NCBI GenBank assembly: GCA_019234815.1
Contig: JAFALA010000020.1
Coordinates: 1-39,229 of the forward strand
Reading direction: 5' to 3'
DNA length: 39,229 nucleotides
Source: Burkholderiaceae bacterium
Lineage (GTDB): Bacteria; Pseudomonadota; Gammaproteobacteria; Burkholderiales; Burkholderiaceae_C
Both the position numbers and the translations under genes were made by a program. The number at the start of each line of letters is the position of its first letter. Position 1 is the first letter of the stretch. This document shows, piece after piece, positions 33,265 through 39,229 of this stretch. The notes under the pieces are model-generated. The model searched no databases, was not told the DNA's origin, and saw only the letters and a list, made by a program, of their open reading frames with translations.

Positions 33265-33945
33265 TCACCAGAGGTAGAAAAACGCGAAGATGAAAACCCA
33301 GACCAAGTCGACGAAGTGCCAGTACAGGCCTGCGATCTCGACGATCTGATAGTTGCCGCGGCGGTCATAAGCCCCGCGCATCAGCCGTGTCGCCACAATG
33401 CTGAGGTAGATGACGCCCGCGCTGACGTGCAGGCCGTGGAAGCCCGTGATCATGAAGAACGCCGAGCCAAATTGCGCGGCACCCATCGGGTTGCCCCAGG
33501 GCCGCACGCCCTCATCGAGAATGAGCTTGCTCCATTCGAAGGCTTGCATGGACACGAACATCACACCGAAAGCGGCAGTGGCGAACATCAGCAGCGCGGC
33601 TCGTCTGCGGTCGCGCTGGTAGGCGAAGTTCACCGCCATGGCCATGGTGCCGCTGCTGCTGATCAGCACGAAGGTCATGATGGCGATCAAGATCAGCGGC
33701 AGGCTGATGCCGCCGATGCGCAGCGCAAAGACCTCGCTCGGGTTGGGCCAGGGCACGGTGGTTGAGGCGCGTACCGTCATGTAGCCGGTCAGGAAGCTGC
33801 CGAAGATGAAGGTGTCGCTGAGCAGGAATATCCACATCATCACCTTGCCCCAGGCGACGTGGAAGGCCTGGCGGTCGGACGACCAGTCGGCGACCAGGCC
33901 GCGCAAGCCCAGAGGCTGGGCGGCGTTCAAGGGAATGGCACTCAT
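33265..33945 (-). CDS. Cytochrome c oxidase subunit III (coxP-like)
   Basis: A 226-residue subunit III with the canonical features: WGKVMMWIFLLSDTFIFGSFLTGY at about 32-55, FMITGFHGLHVSAGVIYL near 166-183, and the C-terminal YWHFVDLVWVFIFAFFYLW. Six or so membrane segments are readable. ATG 33945 has AGGAGG 10 nt upstream. It is the second of two adjacent subunit III-like genes, as in the Bradyrhizobium coxMNOP operon, where coxO and coxP both resemble subunit III. Subunit III does not bind metals but supports proton uptake and stability. Confidence 0.9.
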   Translation of the reverse strand: MSAIPLNAAQPLGLRGLVADWSSDRQAFHVAWGKVMMWIFLLSDTFIFGSFLTGYMTVRASTTVPWPNPSEVFALRIGGISLPLILIAIMTFVLISSSGTMAMAVNFAYQRDRRRAALLMFATAAFGVMFVSMQAFEWSKLILDEGVRPWGNPMGAAQFGSAFFMITGFHGLHVSAGVIYLSIVATRLMRGAYDRRGNYQIVEIAGLYWHFVDLVWVFIFAFFYLW

Positions 33946-33959
33946 GTGATGGTTCCTCC

Positions 33960-34556
33960 TCAGCGGGTGCCGCAGATCCGCGCGGCGGCCTCGGGGTCGA
34001 TGAGGCTGAACGCAGTGAACAACGCCATCCAGACCAGCAACAGGAAGTGCCAGTAGCGGGCGCACAGGGCGACGCGCCAGGCAGCCCGCTCGGATGAAAG
34101 CTGCACCCACGCCCAGGCCACCAGCCCGCCGGCCACGTGCAGGGCATGCAAGGCCGTCAGCAGGTAAAAGAAGCTGCCGGCCGGGTTGCCGATCAAGGAC
34201 ACTTTGGCGCCTAGCAAGGCCTGCCAGGCCCAGGCCTGGGTGACGACAAAGGCCAGCGCGCAACCGCCGCCGGCCAGCATCGCCGGACGGCTCACCTGAC
34301 CACGCTGCGCGCGCCAGGCAGCCTGTTGCATGAGAGCGCTGCCCACCAGCAGCCACGCGGTGCTGAGCCACAACTGCCAGGGCAAGCCGATGGCGACCGC
34401 ATCGCTGGCGCTCAGCCGCATCACGTAGGCGACGCCGAACAGCGAGAACAGCACGGTCGCCACGCCCATGAAGACCCACAGCCCGACGCTGTGCGCCGCG
34501 CCAGGCTGAGCGCGTTGCCAGCCCAGCACCGACGGCGCCAGCACGCCGGCGCTCAT
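33960..34556 (-). CDS. Subunit III-like protein of the oxidase (coxO-like)
   Basis: A 198-residue polytopic protein of the heme-copper oxidase subunit III superfamily, more diverged than its neighbour. It retains VGLWVFMGVATVLFSLFG (about 24-41) and the FFYLLTALHALHVAGGLVAW pattern (about 129-148), and the end CARYWHFLLLVWMALFTAF. ATG 34556 overlaps the subunit I stop in ATGA, so it is translated with subunit I. With the neighbouring true subunit III this gives two subunit III-type proteins in one operon. Whether both enter one complex is not known. Confidence 0.85.
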   Translation of the reverse strand: MSAGVLAPSVLGWQRAQPGAAHSVGLWVFMGVATVLFSLFGVAYVMRLSASDAVAIGLPWQLWLSTAWLLVGSALMQQAAWRAQRGQVSRPAMLAGGGCALAFVVTQAWAWQALLGAKVSLIGNPAGSFFYLLTALHALHVAGGLVAWAWVQLSSERAAWRVALCARYWHFLLLVWMALFTAFSLIDPEAAARICGTR

Positions 34557-36343
34557 GTCGCGACTCCTGTGGCCGCGGCACTCGCGGCAAGGGGCGTGGC
34601 GTCGGGCTCCTGGCCTCCTGCCTGTGCCGGTGCGTTCTGGGGGATGAAGTCTTCGGCCGCGCCGGGCACGCTATAGGCATAGGCCCAGCGGTGCACGACC
34701 GGCAGCTGCGCGCCCCAGTTGCCGTGCGCTGGCGGCGTCTGCGGCGTGAACCATTCCAGCGAGGCCGCGCGCCAGGGATTGGGGTCGGCCCTGCGGCCGC
34801 GGAACAGGCTCCACACCAGGTTGAAGACGAACACCAGTTGCGTGGCACCGACGATCAGCGCGACAACGGTGATGAAGGCGTTGAGCTGATGGGCCGACTG
34901 CGGGATGAACTGGTAGCCCTCGAAGTTGTAGTAGCGCCGCGGCATGCCCAGGATGCCCAGGTAGTGCATGGGGAAATAGATCAGATAGGTACCGAGGAAG
35001 GTGACCCAGAAATGCAGATGGCCGAGATGGTCGTTCAGCATCCGGCCGCTGATCTTGGGGTACCAGTGGTAGATCGCACCGAACACCACCAGCAGCGGCG
35101 CCACCCCCATCACCATGTGGAAATGGGCCACCACGAAGTAGGTGCCCGACAGCGGAATGTCGACACTGACGTTGCCGAGGAACAATCCTGTCAGCCCGCC
35201 GGCCAGGAAGGTCAGCATGAAGGCCAGCGTGAACAGCATGGGCACCGACAGGTGTATGTCGCCGCGCCACAGCGTCAAGACCCAGTTGTAGACCTTGATG
35301 GCGGTGGGGACCGCGATGATCAGCGTGCTGGTGGCGAAGAAGAAGCCGAACCAGGGGTTCATGCCGCTGACAAACATGTGGTGGGCCCAGACGACGAAGC
35401 TTAAGCCACCGATGATCAAGATGGCCCACACCATCATGCGGTAACCGAAAATGGCTTTGCGCGCATGCACGCTGATGAGGTCGGACACGATGCCGAAGGC
35501 CGGCAGCGCGACGATGTAGACCTCGGGGTGGCCGAAGAACCAGAACAGGTGCTGGAACAGCAGCGGGCTGCCGCCCTTGTAGCCGGTCAACTGGCCCAGG
35601 GACACGACGGCTGGAATGAAGAAGCTGGTGCCCAGGGTCTTGTCGAGCAGCAACATGACGCCGCTGACGAACAGCGCCGGAAAGGCCAGCAGCGCCAGCA
35701 CCGTGGCCGTGAAGATGCCCCACACCGACAGCGGCATGCGAAGCAGCGTCATGCCCTCGCAGCGGGCCTGCAGCACGGTCGTGACGTAGTTGAGGCCGCC
35801 CATGGTCGTCGCGACGATGAAGATCAGCAGCGAGACCAGCATCAGGATGATGCCCCAGTCGTGGCCCGGCGTGCCGGGCAAGATGGACTGGGGCGGGTAC
35901 AGCGTCCAACCCGCGCCGGTGGGCCCGCCAGGCGCAAAGAAACTGGCCATCAGCACCACCACCGCCAGCAGGTAGACCCAGAAGCTCAGCATGTTCATGT
36001 ACGGGAACACCATGTCCCGCGCGCCGACCATGAGCGGGATCAGGTAGTTGCCGAAACCGCCGAGAAAGAGCGCCGTCAGCAAATAGATCACCATGATCAT
36101 GCCGTGCATGGTGACGAACTGGTAGTAGCGCTCGGGGGTAATGAAAGCGAAGTGGCCGGGGAAACCGATCTGCAGCCGCATCAGGTCGGACAGCAGCACG
36201 CCGACCAAGCCCACGACGATGGCCATGCTCGCGTACTGAACCGCGATGACCTTGTGGTCCTGGCTCCAGACGTACTTGTTGATGAAGCTGGTCGGCTCGT
36301 GCGCAGCAGCGTCATCATGGTCATGGTCGGCGGAGTGGGCCAT
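34553..36343 (-). CDS. ctaD: Cytochrome c oxidase subunit I (coxN-like)
   Basis: A 596-residue heme-copper oxidase catalytic subunit. The low-spin heme ligands are H80 and H409, the high-spin heme ligand is H407, and the CuB ligands are H272, H321 and H322. Cross-linking Y276 is in GHPEVY, and E274 marks it as family A1-like. The D-channel D110 and N117 and the K-channel K350 are present, so it should pump protons. ATG 36343 has AAGGA upstream. It is 13 nt after the subunit II stop. The set matches the alternative oxidase coxMNOP of Bradyrhizobium. Confidence 0.96.
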   Translation of the reverse strand: MAHSADHDHDDAAAHEPTSFINKYVWSQDHKVIAVQYASMAIVVGLVGVLLSDLMRLQIGFPGHFAFITPERYYQFVTMHGMIMVIYLLTALFLGGFGNYLIPLMVGARDMVFPYMNMLSFWVYLLAVVVLMASFFAPGGPTGAGWTLYPPQSILPGTPGHDWGIILMLVSLLIFIVATTMGGLNYVTTVLQARCEGMTLLRMPLSVWGIFTATVLALLAFPALFVSGVMLLLDKTLGTSFFIPAVVSLGQLTGYKGGSPLLFQHLFWFFGHPEVYIVALPAFGIVSDLISVHARKAIFGYRMMVWAILIIGGLSFVVWAHHMFVSGMNPWFGFFFATSTLIIAVPTAIKVYNWVLTLWRGDIHLSVPMLFTLAFMLTFLAGGLTGLFLGNVSVDIPLSGTYFVVAHFHMVMGVAPLLVVFGAIYHWYPKISGRMLNDHLGHLHFWVTFLGTYLIYFPMHYLGILGMPRRYYNFEGYQFIPQSAHQLNAFITVVALIVGATQLVFVFNLVWSLFRGRRADPNPWRAASLEWFTPQTPPAHGNWGAQLPVVHRWAYAYSVPGAAEDFIPQNAPAQAGGQEPDATPLAASAAATGVAT

Positions 36344-36355
36344 GGCTGTCCTTGG

Positions 36356-37462
36356 TCAGTGAACCGACTGGATGTAGGCGACCAACGCGTCGAGCTCGTC
36401 GTCCTTGACGTCAAGCTTGGGCATGATGGGCTGGAAGCCCTTGACCACGCGCGAGGTCGGATCGAGGATCTGGCGCTTCAGCTCTGCTGGATTCATCACG
36501 ACCTTCGAGCCGTCGGAGAAGGTCTCGGTCTTGCCGAACAAGCCCATCCAGGTCGGGCCCACGCCGGCGCTGCCATCGACCGAGTGGCAACCCGCGCAGC
36601 CCTTGCTCTGCGCCAGCGCCCTGCCCTGCGCCACCAGGTCGCCCGCAACGGCCGGGACCGCAGCGGCCGCTGGTGCCAGCGTCGCAGCAAAGGTGGGCTG
36701 AGCGGCCAACCAGGCTTTGAAGGCCGCCTCGTCCTCGACCACCACGGTGCCGTGCATCCTGGGGTGGCCGATGCCGCAGAGCTGGGCGCACATGGCCTCG
36801 TAGCGCCCGGCCACCGTGGGCGTGAACCAGAAGCTGCTGACCTGGCCGGGCACGATGTTCATGCGCGCGCGCATCGGTGGCACGAAGAAGTCGTGCAGCA
36901 CGTCGTTCGAGCGCGCCAGCACCTTGACCGGCCGGTTCAGCGGCAGGTGCACCTCATTGCCGGTGATCACGATATTGGCCAGCGCCGCCGGATCACCGGG
37001 ATCCAGGCCGAGCGGATTGGTGCCGCTGACAAAGCGGACGTCCGAGGCGCCCAGCTTCTTGGCGGCCCCGACGAAGCGAAAGCGCCATTGCCACTGCTGC
37101 CCCACGACCTCAAGCACCATGGCATCCGGCGGTGGCCGCAGGTAGCTGGCGTAGACCGCCAGCCCCGGCGTCAGCAGTGCAGCAATGCCCAGCGAGGTGA
37201 CTGCAATGAGCCAACGCTCAAGCCGCTTGTTCTCGGGCTGGTAGGCCGCTTGGTGGCCGGCACGGTGCCGAAAGCGCAGCAGGCAGTAGACGACGAAGAG
37301 GTTGATGACGACGAAGAAGATGCCCGTGATGACGAGCGTGATCGTCAACGTCTCATCCATTTGCCGCCAGTTGGATGCCAGCGAGGTGGTCCACCACGGG
37401 CTAAGAACGTGGAACGCCAGCGAGCCGCAGACAATCGCGAGCAAGGCGAGAATCATCCACAT
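36356..37462 (-). CDS. coxB: Cytochrome c oxidase subunit II with fused cytochrome c (caa3-type, coxM-like)
   Basis: A 368-residue electron-entry subunit. Two N-terminal membrane helices (about 38-62 and 84-106) precede the cupredoxin CuA domain with ligands H190, C225, C229, H233 and M236. The usual Glu in the C-x-E-x-C site is Gln227 here. The C-terminal domain is a c-type cytochrome with heme motif CAGCH (289-293) and likely axial Met347. ATG 37462 has GAGGAG about 9 nt upstream, preferred to the TTG at 37492; no cleavable signal is evident beyond the first hydrophobic segment. Such oxidases take electrons from a soluble cytochrome c or directly from the bc1 complex. Confidence 0.95.
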   Translation of the reverse strand: MWMILALLAIVCGSLAFHVLSPWWTTSLASNWRQMDETLTITLVITGIFFVVINLFVVYCLLRFRHRAGHQAAYQPENKRLERWLIAVTSLGIAALLTPGLAVYASYLRPPPDAMVLEVVGQQWQWRFRFVGAAKKLGASDVRFVSGTNPLGLDPGDPAALANIVITGNEVHLPLNRPVKVLARSNDVLHDFFVPPMRARMNIVPGQVSSFWFTPTVAGRYEAMCAQLCGIGHPRMHGTVVVEDEAAFKAWLAAQPTFAATLAPAAAAVPAVAGDLVAQGRALAQSKGCAGCHSVDGSAGVGPTWMGLFGKTETFSDGSKVVMNPAELKRQILDPTSRVVKGFQPIMPKLDVKDDELDALVAYIQSVH

Positions 37463-37509
37463 ACGTTGCTGCTCCTCGTGATGGACGACCAACGAGCTGG
37501 GGCGCGCGA

Positions 37510-38022
37510 TCAGTTCGTGCTGGGCATGCTGGGAGTGCTGCTCAACCTGCGGTAGATCAGTGCGGCGCTGATGCCAAACACCAGGTGGCCCACCAAAGTG
37601 TTCCAGTCACGCATGTCCGAGAACCAGGGGAACAACTCCGTCAGCACATAGAAGTTGAACCAGTAAACCAGCACGCCGAAGCCGGCACCGACAGCCAGCG
37701 TCAAGCCCACCCTTTGCTCGAATTGCAGGCGGGCAATGCAAAAACCAATCACCATCCCCGAGAAGACGCCCAGCGAGTAGTGGATCAACAGTGCAACCGC
37801 TACCACGCCGAGGTCGAAGCCCGAGGACTGCAGTGCATGGGGGCCCAGCACCAGCGCCGCGACCTTGTGTGACGTGACCCAGGGGTTGCCGTCGCCAAAC
37901 GTCAGCGGCCAGCACAGGTCGAGCACCATCAGCACGGCGCCAGCGGCGAGGCCTGCCACCGCGGCGGCCGACCAATCGGGCTCGCGCGATGCCAAGGTGC
38001 GGGGATTCATTCGGAGTTCCAT
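37510..38022 (-). CDS. Membrane protein of unknown function preceding the oxidase genes
   Basis: A 170-residue protein with four or five hydrophobic segments (about 19-38, 52-66, 68-88, 101-121 and 139-156) and a conserved-looking loop LCWPLTFGDGNPWVTSHKVA. I recognise similar proteins beside oxidase genes in Proteobacteria, sometimes mislabelled sodium:proline symporter, but no function is established. ATG 38022 has AGGAG at 6 nt spacing; the ATG at 38028 directly abuts that site and is unlikely. It is 47 nt upstream of the subunit II start. Confidence 0.75.
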   Translation of the reverse strand: MELRMNPRTLASREPDWSAAAVAGLAAGAVLMVLDLCWPLTFGDGNPWVTSHKVAALVLGPHALQSSGFDLGVVAVALLIHYSLGVFSGMVIGFCIARLQFEQRVGLTLAVGAGFGVLVYWFNFYVLTELFPWFSDMRDWNTLVGHLVFGISAALIYRRLSSTPSMPSTN

Positions 38023-38252
38023 GGCCATCTCCTCATCGTCGCCGGATCTCTAGTGAAAATACCCCATGCCCCGCACGGTGCCATCACGGCGGGCCTCAAG
38101 TGCAAGACCTGCGGCGGGATCTCAAGGGGCTGGGCGGGCGAGCGGGGCATGACCATCATCAGCATGACCTGCCCCCGCGCAAAAAACAAAGCCTCCCAGG
38201 TGTTGCGTGGACCTTCAAGGTTCGGCAACAGCGCATGGAGGCGATGATTCAT
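38007..38252 (-). CDS. Possible 81-residue leader ORF of the oxidase cluster
   Basis: A frame with a strong ribosome-binding site, AGGAG 6 nt before ATG 38252, and a plausible promoter about 50 nt upstream. Its end overlaps the start of the 170-residue membrane protein by 16 nt and contains that gene's Shine-Dalgarno, an arrangement typical of translational coupling. The product is Met/Pro-rich (GQVMLMMVMPRSPAQP) with no recognised domain. A competing plus-strand frame covers the same DNA, with Cys in CKTCGG, but lacks a comparable start signal. It may be a real small protein or merely a leader that is read without function. Confidence 0.4.
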   Translation of the reverse strand: MNHRLHALLPNLEGPRNTWEALFFARGQVMLMMVMPRSPAQPLEIPPQVLHLRPAVMAPCGAWGIFTRDPATMRRWPWNSE

Positions 38253-38302
38253 CGCAATCTCCTATGACTCACGGGAGTGAGACAAGATTGTGTTATTTTT
38301 GC

Positions 38303-38331
38303 TTTATACACCTGCGCCCAAGAGGCCGCAA
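38303..38331 (-). promoter_or_regulatory. Candidate sigma-70 promoter of the oxidase cluster
   Basis: On the minus strand TTGCGG (38331-38326) and TATAAA (38308-38303) are separated by 17 nt. The -10 matches 5 of 6 bases and the -35 matches 3 of 6. A 5-bp hairpin CTCAC-GGGA-GTGAG (38268-38281) lies between it and the ribosome-binding site at 38259-38263. It lies in the 274-bp gap between the 81-residue ORF and the divergent ASCH gene, in which no other gene is seen. Confidence 0.4.
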
Positions 38332-38526
38332 CGGTCGGGAAAGCGCTGGCGATGCAGGCCTCCACTGAATCATCGACGGCCAGAAAGAAGCGTGAAGCTT
38401 GAAGCGGGTACCGAGGGGCGAGTCCGTGGTGACAGTCCTTGATCGTGATGCCCAGTGCCTCCTCACGGTCATGTACGGCCAGCCAGGAATGTCCAGTTTG
38501 CCGCATGTCGCGAGCAAGGAGACGAT

Positions 38527-38925
38527 GTGAATCGACGAAAAAGGCTGACCTTTTGGGGCGCCGACGAAAACGACGACAGCCTCCCCCGCAGCGTCATGGA
38601 GGGCAGGAAAACTGTCACAGCTGACACTGTCGACGACTATGCCGCCGGATATGGAGAATTTGGCGACGGAGGCTACCAACCAGGCGACCTCATTGAGGTC
38701 TATGACCTGAAGAAGCGCCTTCGCTGCCTGATCAAGGCGACCAAGGTCTACACGATTGAGTTCGGGAACGTTCCTGACGAGGTTTGGCGGGGCGAAGGGT
38801 TCTTGAGCGCGAAGGAATTCCAGGACTGCCATGTCCGGTGCATGCCCCACCTGACGCTGCATGACAAATTCGAGCTGGTCACGCTGCATTTCGAGCTTGT
38901 TGAGATCATCGCTCGCGACATTTGA
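38527..38925 (+). CDS. ASCH domain protein
   Basis: A 132-residue protein that I assign to the ASCH fold, a small beta-barrel related to PUA RNA-binding domains. The N-terminal LTFWGADENDDSLPRSVMEG leads into GRKTVTADTVDDY, then QPGDLIEVYDLKKRLRCLI, then FGNVPDEVWRGEGFLSAKEF, ending in ELVTLHFELVEI. The start is GTG 38527 with a perfect AAGGAG at 5 nt spacing, so the longer frame from 38455 is rejected. Relatives may act on modified nucleosides such as N4-acetylcytidine, but a function cannot be assigned here. GC is lower than in the oxidase cluster. Confidence 0.82.
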   Translation: MNRRKRLTFWGADENDDSLPRSVMEGRKTVTADTVDDYAAGYGEFGDGGYQPGDLIEVYDLKKRLRCLIKATKVYTIEFGNVPDEVWRGEGFLSAKEFQDCHVRCMPHLTLHDKFELVTLHFELVEIIARDI

Positions 38926-38985
38926 GTGGAAAGTGGAAATTTGCTGGATACCCTAGCTTCGCTGCCACAATCCGGCGCAATTCGA

Positions 38986-39198
38986 TTAAGCAGCCCCTCC
39001 GACAACCGCAATCTTCACAATCTCCATGACCCATTCCAGGGCCTGCCGCTCGTCAAGACCGCCCTTCAGCAAAGGCTCGATGTCAATTTTCGAAGGGCCT
39101 CGGTGCTCAATGAAGACGGCGAAAGTAGTGGTATTTGGCACGGCTTGAACTACCAACCGTTTGTTCCCCACGACAGCCTGAGTGTTTGGTGCAACCAC
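38986..39198 (-). CDS. Possible 70-residue hypothetical protein
   Basis: The frame opens right after an in-frame TGA (39108-39110 region numbering 39208-39210) with GTG 39198 and AAGG 4 nt upstream. The product has a protein-like composition (KRLVVQAVPNTTTFAVFIEH, LDERQALEWVMEIVKIAV) but no motif I recognise. It converges with the ASCH gene across 60 bp. A plus-strand frame of 97 residues over the same bases looks less protein-like and starts at a TTG. Neither is certain. Confidence 0.4.
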   Translation of the reverse strand: MVAPNTQAVVGNKRLVVQAVPNTTTFAVFIEHRGPSKIDIEPLLKGGLDERQALEWVMEIVKIAVVGGAA

Positions 39199-39229
39199 GG
39201 GACCTTCTCATTGAAATGAAACCTCAATC

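Noticed and set aside
35465..37555. 696-residue plus-strand open frame
   Set aside because: Antisense to oxidase subunits I and II, which have all their catalytic residues.
38293..38889. 198-residue minus-strand open frame
   Set aside because: Antisense to the ASCH gene, which has a recognisable domain and a perfect ribosome-binding site.
1..39229. CRISPR arrays, insertion sequences, prophage genes, tRNA genes
   Set aside because: No spaced direct repeats, transposase, integrase or tRNA cloverleaf (other than the tmRNA) could be seen on reading both strands.

Overview
The window reads as a high-GC betaproteobacterial chromosome, most likely order Burkholderiales and family Alcaligenaceae (Bordetella/Achromobacter/Castellaniella-like). 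The grounds are the one-piece tmRNA with tag ANDSTFALAA, the ubiG-gph and map-glnD gene pairs, the DUF2189/DUF2788/DUF748/DUF2059 families, and the codon use. This placement is inference from gene content, since no alignment could be run. No rRNA, tRNA, insertion sequence, prophage or CRISPR array is visible.

Layout. (1) 1-6132, minus strand: a PCMT-like methyltransferase, rhodanese, TolC-type outer-membrane channel, YaaA, prolyl-hydroxylase-like dioxygenase, UbiG, Gph and finally tmRNA, whose CCA end is base 1. (2) 6306-13589, plus strand: uppP, map, glnD and mnmH, then three small membrane-protein genes (DUF2189, DUF2788, YitT). An FNR-like box and a perfect hairpin abut the DUF2189 start. 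(3) 13600-15931: an alpha/beta hydrolase, a SHOCT-PspC protein and an orphan formyltransferase. (4) 15989-26477, minus strand: an ABM-domain protein, a DUF2059 protein, a 1280-residue DUF748/AsmA-like protein, small secreted or hypothetical ORFs, and an apparent operon of OPT transporter, GT2 glycosyltransferase and GGDEF diguanylate cyclase. (5) 26720-32004: a secreted protein with a 12-nt tandem repeat, a glycerate 2-kinase, a PuuA-like glutamine synthetase, a secreted hypothetical and an orphan solute-binding protein. (6) 38252-32007, minus strand: an alternative caa3-type cytochrome c oxidase cluster of the coxMNOP kind (subunit II fused to cytochrome c, subunit I, two subunit III-like proteins, subunit IV, heme O synthase). 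A 170-residue membrane protein and perhaps an 81-residue ORF precede it. (7) 38527-39198: an ASCH-domain protein and a small hypothetical ORF, in DNA of visibly lower GC.

Most of the window is housekeeping: translation quality control, ubiquinone, nitrogen sensing, tRNA modification and lipid-carrier recycling. The parts that most reward a second look are the OPT-GT2-GGDEF operon with its overlapping starts, the self-contained coxMNOP-like oxidase with its untested leader ORF, and the structured start region of the DUF2189 gene. I found no clear defence or mobile system and no strong case for a wholly new one.
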